From assembly GCA_963978545.1 (NCBI GenBank), contig OZ021732.1, positions 48,494,059 through 48,558,058 on the forward strand: 64,000 nt of DNA, read 5' to 3'. The notes below the pieces were generated by a model. It searched no databases. It saw nothing but the letters and a program-made list of their open reading frames with translations, and was not told the origin of the DNA. Both the position numbers and the translations under genes were made by a program. This document shows positions 45,509-54,250 of the stretch, piece after piece (position 1 is the first letter of the stretch; every line of letters begins with the position of its first letter). This DNA is from Linyphia triangularis. Its lineage: Eukaryota > Arthropoda > Arachnida > Araneae > Linyphiidae.

Positions 45509-45747
45509 CGTTCAGTAACTTTCTTCATACAGTCCACTAGATGGCGCTATGCGCAATTGCTTTTTATATTTTTTCTTTCTACTTGAATGTAACCGTCAGT
45601 AGAGAGTAGCCATGTAAACTTTCTTACTACCACGTACCTTTCAAGCTGAGATGACGGTTCGAATAAAATGTACCAGAAACCTGTAAGTAATTGTTTAGTC
45701 TTGTCATGAGTACCATACGAAACAGAACGAGTTAATTAAGTACAAAC
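45509..45747 (+). repeat. Probable 3' LTR of the truncated BEL/Pao element
   Basis: It follows the purine tract directly and contains AATAAA. It starts TACGTTCAG rather than TG, and its end is set only by where tRNA-array sequence resumes, so both borders are approximate. Confidence 0.45.
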
Positions 45748-45842
45748 ATTAAATGTATTTCAAAATTGATGTAATTAATCTCTATGGCCAATATGCATTG
45801 AATTTTAATAAGTATAATCGACTGGTAGCGGAAAGTTCCCAC

Positions 45843-45916
45843 GGCACCGTGGCTTAGTTGGTTAAAGCACCTGTCTTATAAACAGGAGATCACGAGTTCA
45901 AATCTCGTCGGTGCCT
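45843..45916 (+). tRNA. Thr-type tRNA with anticodon TAT
   Basis: Loop CTTATAA gives TAT, an Ile(AUA) anticodon. The acceptor GGCACCG/CGGTGCC and all other stems pair perfectly; the T loop is TTCAAAT. TATAAT sits at -30. The 3' flank is CGT-type with only T4. It is structurally the best recoded copy in the window. Confidence 0.68.
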
Positions 45917-46187
45917 GAATGTTAAAAACAAAATTTTGCTTAAATTCTAAATGTATGCCCAAATAAATTTACTTAAATAAATCACCTCTTAACTCTACTT
46001 TTTAATTATACATACAGATCCAGTTAATTTTAAACTAAAAGTTATCAAGGCACCATGTCTTAGCCGGTTAAAGTGCCTGTCTAGTGAAAAGGTGATGACT
46101 ATTTTGAATATCTTCGAAGCTAAATGTATTTATTATACTACTAATAAGAATAATAAGTATAATCGATTGGCAACGGAAGATTCCCAC

Positions 46188-46261
46188 GGCGCCGTAGCTT
46201 AGTTATTTAAAGCGCCTGTATAGTAAACAGGATATAACGAGTACGAATCTTATCGGTGCAT
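46188..46261 (+). pseudogene. Diverged tRNA-Thr(AGT)
   Basis: Many changes: GTAGCTTAG, anticodon stem CCTGT with loop ATAGTAA, T arm ACGAGTACGAATCTTAT. The GG of the D loop is lost. Confidence 0.75.
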
Positions 46262-46346
46262 GAATGTCGAGGGAATTTTTTTGATGATATTCTAAATGTA
46301 TGTTAACAACCACCGCTTCAATTGCTTGGAAAATAAATATTTCGAA

Positions 46347-46420
46347 GGATTCGTGGCTTAGTTGGTTAAAGCACTTGTCTAGTAAACAGGCGAACACGAG
46401 TTAGAATATCGTCGGTAAAA
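46347..46420 (+). pseudogene. psiB ancestor-like copy with complete 5' half
   Basis: GGATTCGTGGCTTAGTTGG is present ahead of the psiB-type 3' half (GTTAGAATATCG, CGGTAAAA). It shows what core psiB looked like before losing its 5' part. Confidence 0.78.
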
Positions 46421-46548
46421 GAATGTCGAACAAGAATGTTTGCTTACATTTTAAAGGTATTTCAAAATTGATGTAATAAATCTCTTTTGACAAATATGCA
46501 TTGAATTTTAAAAATAACTATAATCAATTGGTAACGGAAATTTTTCAC

Positions 46549-46622
46549 GGCACCGTGTCTTAGTTGGTTAAAGCACCTGTCTTGTAAACAGGAGATCACG
46601 AGTTCGAATCTCGTTGGTGCCT
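46549..46622 (+). tRNA. tRNA-Thr-TGT: tRNA-Thr(TGT), diverged but foldable
   Basis: G10 to T costs one D-stem pair, and acceptor pair 7 is G-T. Anticodon and T arms are consensus and T6 follows. Confidence 0.7.
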
Positions 46623-46707
46623 CAATTTCGAAGGAAATTTTTTGATTATATTCTAAATCTATGTTAACAACCGCAGCTCCAATTGATTGGAAACTAAATA
46701 TTTCAAA

Positions 46708-46781
46708 GGATTCGTGTCTTAGCTGGTTAAAGCGCCTGTCCAGTAAACAGGAGATTACGAGTTCGAATCTAGTCGGTGCCT
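46708..46781 (+). pseudogene. tRNA-Thr(AGT)-like, C33
   Basis: Loop CCAGTAA lacks T33, and the acceptor GGATTCG mispairs. Confidence 0.7.
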
Positions 46782-47021
46782 GAATGTCGAAGGAAATTTT
46801 TTGATTATATTCTAATAGTACGTTAACAACAACCGCTTCAATTGCTTGGAACTTAAATGTTTCAAAAGAGTCGTGGCTTGGCTGGTTAAAGCACCTGTTT
46901 TTTATTATATTCTAAATGTATGTTAACAACAACATCAGCTCCAATTGATTGGAAATTAAATTTCAAATATACATTGAATTTTAAAAATAAATATAATCAA
47001 TTGGTAACGGTAATTTTTCAT

Positions 47022-47095
47022 ATCACCGTGGCTTAGTTGGTTAAAGCACCTGTCTTGTAAACAGGAGATCACGAGTTTGAATCTCGTCGGTGCCT
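47022..47095 (+). pseudogene. tRNA-Thr(TGT), acceptor end lost
   Basis: ATCACCG leaves the two outer acceptor pairs unpaired. D, anticodon and T stems are good; the T loop is TTTGAAT. Confidence 0.65.
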
Positions 47096-47178
47096 GAATA
47101 TGGAAGGAATTTTTTTGATTTTATTCTAAATGTATGTTAACAACAACAGCCCCAATTGATTGTAAATTTAAATTTCAA

Positions 47179-47252
47179 AAAGTCGTGGCTTAGTTGGTTA
47201 AAGCACCAGTCTTGTACACAGGAGATCCCGAGTTCAAATCTCGTCGGTGCCT
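47179..47252 (+). pseudogene. tRNA-Thr(TGT)-like, diverged
   Basis: Acceptor AAAGTCG, anticodon stem CCAGT with ACAGG, loop CTTGTAC, T stem CCGAG. Confidence 0.68.
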
Positions 47253-47335
47253 GAATGTCGAAGGAAATTTTTTGATTATATTCTAAAGGTACGTTAACAA
47301 CCTGCCACCAATTGATGGAACTTAAATGTTTCCAG

Positions 47336-47409
47336 GGCACCGTGGCTTAGTTGGTTAAAGCAGCTGTCTTGTAAACAGAAGATCACGAGTTCGAATCTCG
47401 TCGGTCACT
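47336..47409 (+). pseudogene. tRNA-Thr(TGT)-like, diverged
   Basis: The 5' acceptor is intact but the 3' end is CGGTCACT, and the anticodon stem has one lost pair. Confidence 0.68.
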
Positions 47410-47494
47410 GAATGGCGAAGAAATTTTTTTGATTATATTCTAAAGTTACGTTAACAACCACCCCTCCAATTGATTGGAAACTAAATACTTCAAA

Positions 47495-47568
47495 GGAGAC
47501 ATGGCTTAACTGGTTAAAGCGCCTGTCTAGTAAACAGGATATCACGAGATCAAATCTCGTCGGTGCCT
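47495..47568 (+). pseudogene. tRNA-Thr(AGT)-like, diverged
   Basis: GGAGACA acceptor, T loop ATCAAAT, loop CTAGTAA. Confidence 0.68.
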
Positions 47569-47837
47569 GAATGTTGAAAAAAATTGTTTGCTTACATTCT
47601 AAATGTATGCCCAAATAAATTTACTTAAATAAATCTCCTCTTTACTCTACTTTTTAATTATACATACAGCTCCAATTGATTGGCAACTAAAATTATCAAG
47701 GCACCACGGCTTAGCCGGTTAAAGTGCCTGTCTAGTAAACAGGTGAGGACTATTTTGAATATCTTCGAAGCTGAATGTATTTATTATACTACTAATAAGA
47801 ATAATAAGTATAATTGATTGGCAACGGTAGATCTCAC

Positions 47838-47911
47838 TGCTCCGTGGTTTAGTTGGTTAAAGCGCCTGTCTAGTAAACAGGAGATCACGAGTTCGAATCT
47901 CGTCGGTGCCT
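47838..47911 (+). pseudogene. tRNA-Thr(AGT), acceptor weakened
   Basis: TGCTCCG against CGGTGCC loses about two pairs. The anticodon and T arms are consensus, so it may retain some activity. Confidence 0.65.
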
Positions 47912-47995
47912 GAAGTTTTAGGCCAGTTTTTGATTATATTCTAAAGGTAAGTTAACAACCACCTCTCCAATTGATTGGAACTTAAATGTTTCTAA

Positions 47996-48069
47996 GGTAT
48001 CGTGGCTTAGCTGGTAAAAGCACCTGACTAGTAAAAAGGCGATCACAAGATAGAATATCGTCGGTAAAA
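47996..48069 (+). pseudogene. psiB-like copy with complete 5' half
   Basis: GGTATCGTGGCTTAGCTGG precedes a psiB-type 3' half; anticodon stem CCTGA with AAAGG is broken. Confidence 0.7.
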
Positions 48070-48197
48070 GAATGTCGAAGAAAAATGTATGCTTACTTTT
48101 TAAATGTATGGCAAAATTGATGTAATAAATCTCTTTTGACCAATATGCATTGAATTTTAATACTAAGTATAATCGATTGGTAACAAAAATTTCTCAC

Positions 48198-48271
48198 GGC
48201 ACGTTGGCTTAGTTGGTTTAAGCACCTGTCTTGTAAACAAGAGATCACAAGTTCGAATTTCTTCGGTGCCT
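48198..48271 (+). pseudogene. tRNA-Thr(TGT)-like, diverged
   Basis: GGCACGT acceptor, anticodon stem CCTGT with ACAAG, 3' T stem TTCTT. Confidence 0.68.
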
Positions 48272-48355
48272 GTATGTCGAAGGAATTTTTTTGATTATAT
48301 TCTAAATGTATGTTAAGAACCACAGCTCCAATTGATTGGAAATTAAAATTTCATA

Positions 48356-48429
48356 GAAGCCGTGGCTAAGCTGGTTTAAGCACCTGTCTAGTAAACAGGA
48401 GATCACAAATTCGAATCTCGTCGGTAACT
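48356..48429 (+). pseudogene. tRNA-Thr(AGT)-like, diverged
   Basis: GAAGCCG acceptor against CGGTAAC; anticodon arm intact (AGT). Confidence 0.65.
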
Positions 48430-48513
48430 GAATGTTGAAGGAAGTTTTTTATTATATTCTAAAGTTACGTTAACAACCACCACTCCAATTGATTGGAACT
48501 TAAATGATTCAAA

Positions 48514-48587
48514 GGAGCCGTGGCTTAGCTGGTTAAAGCACATGTCTAGTAAACAGGCGATCACGAGTTAGAATATCGTCGGTAAAA
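48514..48587 (+). pseudogene. psiB-like copy with complete 5' half
   Basis: GGAGCCGTGGCTTAGCTGG then psiB-type 3' half. Confidence 0.7.
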
Positions 48588-48715
48588 GAATGTCGAACAA
48601 AAATATTTGCTTTTATTTGAAATGTATGGCAAAATTGATGTATTAAATATCTTTCGATCAATATGCATTGAATTTTAATAATAAGTATAATCGATTGGTA
48701 ACGGAAAGTTCCAAC

Positions 48716-48789
48716 GTCACCGTGGGTTAGTTGGTTAAAGCACCTGTCTAGTAAACATGAGATCACAAGTTCGCATCTCGTCGATAACT
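48716..48789 (+). pseudogene. tRNA-Thr(AGT)-like, diverged
   Basis: GTCACCG acceptor, T loop TTCGCAT, 3' end CGATAACT. Confidence 0.65.
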
Positions 48790-48874
48790 GAATGTTGAAG
48801 GAAGTTTTTTTATTATATTCTAAAGGTACGTTAACAACCACCCCTCCAATTGATTGGAAACTAAATATTTCAAA

Positions 48875-48948
48875 GGAGACGTGACGTAGCTGGTTAATGC
48901 ATGTGTCTAGTAAATAGGCGATCGCGATTTAGAATATCGTCGGTAAAA
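48875..48948 (+). pseudogene. psiB-like copy with complete 5' half
   Basis: GGAGACGTGACGTAGCTGG then a psiB-type 3' half with further changes. Confidence 0.65.
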
Positions 48949-49060
48949 GAATGTCGAAAAAAAATGTTTGCTTACATTTTAAATGTGTTGCAAAATTGAT
49001 GTAATAAATCTCTTTTGACCAATATGCAGCTCCAATTGATTTGAAACTAAATGTTACAAA

Positions 49061-49134
49061 GGAGCCGTTTCTTAGCTGGTTAAAGCGCCTGTCTAGTAAA
49101 CAGGAGATCACGAGATCAAATCTCGTCGTTGCCT
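49061..49134 (+). pseudogene. tRNA-Thr(AGT)-like, diverged
   Basis: GGAGCCGTTTC at the 5' end, good anticodon arm, T loop ATCAAAT. Confidence 0.65.
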
Positions 49135-49405
49135 GAAGGTTGAAAGCAAAATTTTGCTTAAATTCTAAATGTATACTCAAATAAATTTACTTAAATAAAT
49201 CTCCTCTTAACTACAGTTTTTAGTTATACATACAGCTCCAAATGATTGGCAACTAAAAGTTATCAAGAAACCATGTCTTAGCCGGTTAAAGTGCCTGTCT
49301 AGTAAACAGGTGATTACTACTTCTAATATCGTTGAAGCTGTATGTAGTTATTATATTACAAATAAGAATAATATGTATAATCGATTGGTAACGGAAGGTT
49401 CCCAC

Positions 49406-49476
49406 GGTGCCGTGGCTTTGGTGAAAGTGCCTGTCTCGACAACATACGATCACGAGTTCGAATCTCGTCGGTGCCT
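49406..49476 (+). pseudogene. tRNA-Thr-like, D-arm deletion
   Basis: The acceptor GGTGCCG and T arm are good, but the D arm is shortened (TGGCTTTGGTGAAAG) and the anticodon stem is lost (CTCGACAACATA). Confidence 0.65.
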
Positions 49477-49748
49477 GAATGTTGAACGCAGAATTTTGCT
49501 TAAATTCTAAATGTATTCCCAAATAAATTTACTTAAATAAATCTCCTCTTTACTCTACTTTTTAATTATACATACAGCTCCAATTGATTGGCAACTAAAA
49601 GTTATCAAGGCACCATGACTTAGCCGGTTAAAGTGCCTGTCTAGTAAACAGGTGAGGACTATTTTGAATATCTTCGAAGCTGAATGCATTTATTTATACT
49701 ACTATTAAGAATAATAAGTATAATTGGTTTGTAACGAAAGATTTCCAC

Positions 49749-49822
49749 GGCGCCGTGGCTTAGTTGGTTAAAGCACCTGTCTAGTAAACAGGAGCTCATG
49801 AGTTTGAATTTCGTTGGTGCCT
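49749..49822 (+). tRNA. tRNA-Thr-AGT: tRNA-Thr(AGT), diverged but foldable
   Basis: Acceptor, D and anticodon stems pair; the T stem ATGAG/TTCGT pairs through two wobbles. T loop TTTGAAT damages the B box. Confidence 0.6.
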
Positions 49823-49950
49823 GAATGTTCATCGAAATTTTTCGCTTACATTCTAAATTTATGATAGTTAGTTTTATAAATATATTTTTACCTATAATTG
49901 GTTTGAATTTAATTATCAAGTGTAATTGATTGGTAATTTAAAATTACCAA

Positions 49951-50024
49951 TTTGACTTTGCTGCACTTGTTAAATTGCCTGTCTCGTAAACAATAGTTCA
50001 CGAATTCGAATCTCGTTGGTGCCT
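49951..50024 (+). pseudogene. tRNA-Thr(CGT)-like, strongly decayed
   Basis: Loop CTCGTAA remains, T loop TTCGAAT and 3' end TGGTGCCT remain; the 5' half is barely recognisable. Confidence 0.6.
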
Positions 50025-50156
50025 GAATGGCGAAGGAAATTTTTAGCTTACATTCTAGATGAATTCTCAAATAAATTAAATTAAATAAATCTCCTCTTGC
50101 CTATGTTTTTGAATTACAACTACAGCTCCAATTGATTGGTAATTAAAACTTACCAG

Positions 50157-50270
50157 GGTGCCATGGATCAGCTGGTTAAAGAGCATATCGACGTTCTTAC
50201 TCCGACGAGATTCGAACGCGTGATCTTCTTTTTACAAGACAGGCACTTTCTCCAATTAAACCACTACTCC
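50157..50270. other. Orientation-switch junction of the array
   Basis: A + strand tRNA 5' half (GCCATGGATCAGCTGG, to about 50,188) is joined within a few bases to a - strand module that starts at 50,270 and ends near 50,197. All tRNA-like modules after this point read on the - strand. Confidence 0.8.
50197..50270 (-). pseudogene. tRNA-Thr(TGT)-like, inverted
   Basis: Loop CTTGTAA with T loop TTCGAAT; the anticodon stem CCTGT with AAAGA is mostly lost. Confidence 0.7.
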
Positions 50271-50401
50271 TTGGTAACTTTTTATTCCGATTCAATTACT
50301 TTTGCGTTTTTTTAATTTAAAGCATATTGGTTAATAGAAATTGATTAAATTAATGTGGAACATATATTTAGAATGAGAGCAAAAATTTTCGTTCGATATA
50401 T

Positions 50402-50475
50402 TGGTACGGACGAGATTTGAGCTCGTGATCTCGTGTTTGCAAGACATGCGCTTTAACCAACTAAGCCAAGGCTCT
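50402..50475 (-). pseudogene. Thr-derived tRNA-like with anticodon TGC, inverted
   Basis: Loop CTTGCAA gives TGC (Ala). D stem and T stem pair; the acceptor AGAGCCT/CCGTACC does not, and the anticodon stem has one mismatch. Confidence 0.65.
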
Positions 50476-50582
50476 GAAAATTTCGTTTTTTTAATCTAAT
50501 TCAAAGAATATAGGTAAAAGAAGATTTATTAAATTAAAATTTTACGAGCAAACATTTAGAATGTAAGCGAAAATCTTTATTT

Positions 50583-50705
50583 GACATTCAGGCACGACGA
50601 GATGGGAACTCGTGTTCACCATCGGGCATCGTGTTCATTCTCGGGCTCACCTGTTTACTTTACTGCTTACTTTTTTGGTGCTTTGACCAGCTACGCCACG
50701 ACACC
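50583..50705 (-). pseudogene. tRNA-like with internal expansion, inverted
   Basis: tRNA-like ends (GGTGTCGTGGCGTAGCTGG, and TCTCGTCGTGCCTGAATGT) are separated by roughly 45 extra bases of rearranged sequence around the anticodon region. Confidence 0.55.
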
Positions 50706-50833
50706 TTAGTAACTTTTAATTACTTATAAATTACACATAATATTTAATTTCAAAGCATATATGTTAAAAGATGTTTCTTAAACTAAATTGGGCATACATC
50801 TGGTAAGTAAGCGAAAATTTTCTATCGACATTC

Positions 50834-50907
50834 AGGTAAAGACAATATTCGGACTCGTGAACTCCTGTTTACTAGATAGGAGCTTTAACAAGCTAAGCCA
50901 CGGCACC
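50834..50907 (-). pseudogene. tRNA-Thr(AGT)-like, inverted
   Basis: Acceptor GGTGCCG with CTTTACC loses two pairs; anticodon loop CTAGTAA, T arm ACGAG TCCGAAT ATTGT. Confidence 0.68.
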
Positions 50908-51034
50908 TGGTAACTTTGAATTACCAGTCAATTACATTTGTTAATTAAATTCAAAGCATTTTGGTAAAAAGATAATAATTAAATTAACTTTAGCATACAT
51001 TTAGAATATAAGTGAAATCTTTCGTTCGACGTTC

Positions 51035-51109
51035 TGGCTCCGACGAGATTCGAACACATGACCTTCTATTTACAAGTCAGGCACTCTAACCAACTAAAAC
51101 CACCGCGCC
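51035..51109 (-). pseudogene. tRNA-Thr(TGT)-like, inverted
   Basis: Loop CTTGTAA with one extra D-arm base; anticodon stem CCTGA with ATAGA is broken; T loop TTCGAAT is intact. Confidence 0.68.
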
Positions 51110-51134
51110 TTGTGAACTTTTAATTACTAATCAA

Positions 51135-53179
51135 CTAGCTGAATACCCGTGCTGCTCTACGAAATTTTACCATTAGCATTTTAGCGATCAAAAGACATTC
51201 TTGTATTCTACACTTCAGACGTTTGCTCCCATTTCGATTCCTACAAATTGATTTATTAAAATAGGAACTTTCCTTCGTTGACATTTTAAACAAAATTTAT
51301 AATTGTGAATAGTATATTAGAAAGAGGCATTTGAATATCCCTCGTTTAGAACGTTTAACCTCTTTCGGACCCTTTTTAATTACTTAATCGAGATTGCAAT
51401 AGTTTATTGTGTTTATGTTTGCTCTTAGTTCTATACATTTCAAAGTAGTAGCTGTATTGTAATTGAAACATTAAGGTAATCCTCGTATAGTATGTGACCA
51501 TGTGGGAAGTGGTTCATTCGAATATCCTTCGTTTGGAATGTTTAACCCCTTTTCCACTCCTTAAAGTGGGTTAATCGAGATCGTAATAGCTTACCTTTTC
51601 TATGTTTACCAGTGTTGGTATTCGTACCAATTTACAAAATTGTGACCATGTCAGAAGTGGGACATTCGAATATTCCTCGTTTGGAACGTTTAACCCGTTT
51701 TCCACCCCTTAAAGTGGGTTAATCGAGATCGAATAGCTTACTTTTCTACGTTTGTCTTTATTGATATTCGCACCAGTTTTCGTAGTTGTGACCATATGGG
51801 AAGTGGGACATTCGAATTTGGAACTTTTAACCCCTTTTCCACACCTTAAAGTGTGTTATTCGAGATCGAAATAGTATGCTTTTTCTATGTTTACCATTGT
51901 TGATATTTGTACCAATTTTCAAAATTGTGATCTTGTCGGAAGTGGGACATTCGAATATTCCTCGTTTGGAACGTTTAACCCCTTTTCCACCCCTTAAAGG
52001 GGGTTAATCGAGATCGGAATAACTTACTTTTTCTACTTTTGTCTATATTGATTTTCGCTCCAGTTTTCAGGATTGTGACAATATGGGAAGAAAGACATTC
52101 GACTATCCCTCGTTTGGAACGTTTAACCCCTTTTTGACCACTTAAAACGGGTTAATCGAGATCGGAGTAGCTTACTTTTTCTATGTTTACCATTGTTGAG
52201 TACCAATTTTTAGAGTTGTGACCATATGGGAAGTGGTACATTCGAATATTCCACGTTTGGAACGTTTAACCCCTTTTCCACCCCTTAAAGTGGGTTAATA
52301 GAGATCGGAATAGCTTACTTTTTCTACGTTTGTTTTTGTTGATATTCACACTAATTTTTAGAGTTGTGACGAAATGGGAAGTAGGACATTCGAATATCCC
52401 TCGTTGGGAACGTTTAACCCCTTTTCGACCCCTTAAAGGGGGTTAATCGAGATCGGAGTAGCCTACTCTTTCTATGTTTACCATTGTTGAGTACCAATTT
52501 TTAGAGTTGTGACCATATGGGAAGTGGTACATTCGAATATTCCACGTTTGGAACGTTTAACCCCTTTTCCACCCCTTAAAGTGGGTTAATAGAGATCGGA
52601 ATAGCTTACTTTTTCTACGTTTGTTTTTGTTGATATTCACACTAATTTTTAGAGTTGTGACGAAATGGCAAGTAGGACATTCGAATATCCCTCGTTGGGA
52701 ACGTTTAACCCCTTTTCGACTCCTTAAAGTGGGTTAATCGAGATCGAAATAGCAAGCTTTTTCTATGTTTACCATTGTTGGTATTTGTACCAATTTTAAA
52801 AATTGTGGTTTTGTCGGAAGTTGTACATTCGAATATTCCTCGTTTGAAACGTTTAACCCCTTTTCCACTCATTAAAGTGGGTTAATCGAGATCGGAATAG
52901 CTTACTTTTTCTACGTTTGTCTTTATTGATATTCGCACCAATTTTTAGAGTTGTGACGAAATGGGAAGTAGGACATTCGAATATCCCTCGTTTGGAACGT
53001 TTAACCCCTTTTCAACCCCTTAAAGTAGGTTAATCGTAATCGGAATAGCTTACTTTTTCTATGTTTACAATTGTTGATATGTATGCCAATTTTCAGAGTT
53101 GTGAACATGTGGGAAGTGGGAGAATTAGTGATGAGTGAATGAGTGAGTGAGTGAGGGCTTTGCCTTATATATAGAGAGA
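51135..53179 (-). mobile_element. Non-autonomous Helitron
   Basis: On the - strand the element begins TCTCTCTATATATAAGG and ends TATTCAGCTAG, the 5'-TC and CTRR-3' hallmarks. About ten bases before CTAG lies GCACGGGT, whose partner strand (TTCGT) gives a weak five-pair hairpin with two wobbles. It sits between A and T of the array spacer (AATCAA and TTACAC on the + strand), with no target duplication, as Helitrons do. No Rep/helicase ORF is present. Most of its length is the tandem repeat listed next. Confidence 0.82.
51494..53110. repeat. ~147-bp tandem repeat inside the Helitron
   Basis: About 12 units start with GTGACCATATGGGAAGTGG-like sequence at 51494, 51642, 51788, 51927, 52075, 52217, 52366, 52509, 52657, 52805, 52952 and 53101. 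They share CATTCGAATATTCC, CGTTTGGAACGTTTAACCCC and GGGTTAATCGAGATCG. Two subtypes alternate, differing in the last third (TGTTTACCATTGTTG versus CGTTTGTCTTTATTG). The dimer beginning near 52,197 recurs almost unchanged 292 bases later. A more diverged unit lies near 51,300-51,490. Confidence 0.88.
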
Positions 53180-53240
53180 TTACACTTGTTATTTAAATTC
53201 AAAGCATATGGATGAAAATAGATTTATTTAAATAAATTTC

Positions 53241-53290
53241 GGGATCTCCTGTTTACTAGACAGTACCTTTAAACAACTAAGGCTACTTGG
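53241..53290 (-). pseudogene. tRNA-Thr(AGT)-like 5' half, inverted
   Basis: Reads ACTGTCTAGTAAACAGG on the - strand and stops just after the anticodon arm; the T arm is gone. Confidence 0.6.
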
Positions 53291-53410
53291 TAAAATTTTA
53301 ATCCAAACCAATTACACTTGTTTTTTAAATTTAAAACATATGTGTTAAAAAAAGGGTATTAAATTAATTTGGGTATACATTCAAAATATAAGCGAAAATT
53401 TTCGTTAGAC

Positions 53411-53490
53411 ATTCAGGAACCCCCGAGATTTGAAAGACTAAAATAATGTTTAAGAGACAGGTGCTTTAACCACTTTACCACTATCCCCTG
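53411..53490 (-). pseudogene. tRNA-Thr-like, strongly decayed, inverted
   Basis: An A-box-like GGTAAAGTGGTTAAAGC and loop CTCTTAA can be seen on the - strand; the anticodon stem and T arm do not fold. Confidence 0.5.
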
Positions 53491-53515
53491 AAACAAGGGG
53501 ATGAAGATCAATTAC

Positions 53516-54213
53516 CAGTGGCGGCTCGTGGGTAATAAAATGTGGGGGGGGGGGGGCAAATTAACAATTGCATGTCATGGGGGGAAAAAACATACAAATA
53601 TCAAGTTACATGAATTTCATATAATTTTGTAAATGTTACTTAAATATATATGGGAAAACAAAACTACAAGATTATTAAACAGTTAAATGATTTAAGCATA
53701 CTGATATCTGATAAAGTAAATATTTCAATTAAAGGAATTATCATTACAAAAATGACGCGACGTTTCGTTTGAGAATGGACGACGTCAGAAAGGGTAAAAT
53801 TAATGCACTTGCACCTTTTGCTTTTGAAAATTAAAAATGAAGCGAAGAATTCCTAGGCAAAAAAGTAAAGTACGGGCTTCAAATTATTCAATTGAAAGTA
53901 AAATGAAGACATATCTATTTATAAATTGTTCCGTAAGAAATCCGATACTCATTCACGGTTGAAAATTCCTGGTTTGAAGCTTTAGCAGCTTTGCACCTTT
54001 TTGTATGCGATCTGCACCTCCTTGCCACTGTCACAAAAAAATAAGTGAAAGTATGAAAACCGATGTCACTCAATTTCTATTCTGTATTTAAAAAAAAGAA
54101 AACAAAGAGTTAAGGAAGAGTTATAAAATAAATAAAGTCAAAATCTTGGTTAAAAATTCTGTAGAAATCATAGGGGAAAATTTTTCATCAAATATTACGT
54201 GAATCATAAGTAG

Positions 54214-54250
<37 letters not shown>

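Larger units (their letters stand above)
44230..45747 (+). mobile_element. 5'-truncated BEL/Pao retrotransposon fragment
   Basis: The array breaks 16 bases before an expected AGT gene (after CGATTGGTAA) and retroelement sequence starts inside the integrase zinc-finger region. It runs through integrase and DUF5641, a stem-loop plus purine tract (AAGGGGGGCGG, ends near 45,508), then an apparent 3' LTR with AATAAA near 45,663. The array resumes near 45,748 at a later point of the unit, so about 270 bp of host sequence (AGT and psiB modules) is missing. No 5' LTR or target duplication is visible. The exact 3' edge is uncertain. Confidence 0.8.
45748..50188 (+). repeat. Diverged flank of the tRNA-Thr array, same orientation
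   Basis: About 20 tRNA-Thr-like modules occur at irregular spacing, each with several private substitutions, and no clean pentamer order. Besides modules listed separately, psiA-type copies start near 46,049, 47,696, 49,268 and 49,606. A 5' half-module at about 46,866-46,900 is fused straight to a 3' flank. This looks like an older layer no longer homogenised with the core. Confidence 0.85.

Noticed and set aside
51494..53110. The 147-bp repeat as an independent satellite locus
   Set aside because: It lies entirely within Helitron termini, so it is part of that insertion here.
54214..54248. Poly-A run as a retrotransposon tail or processed pseudogene
   Set aside because: It lies mid-element with no target duplication or coding remnant next to it.
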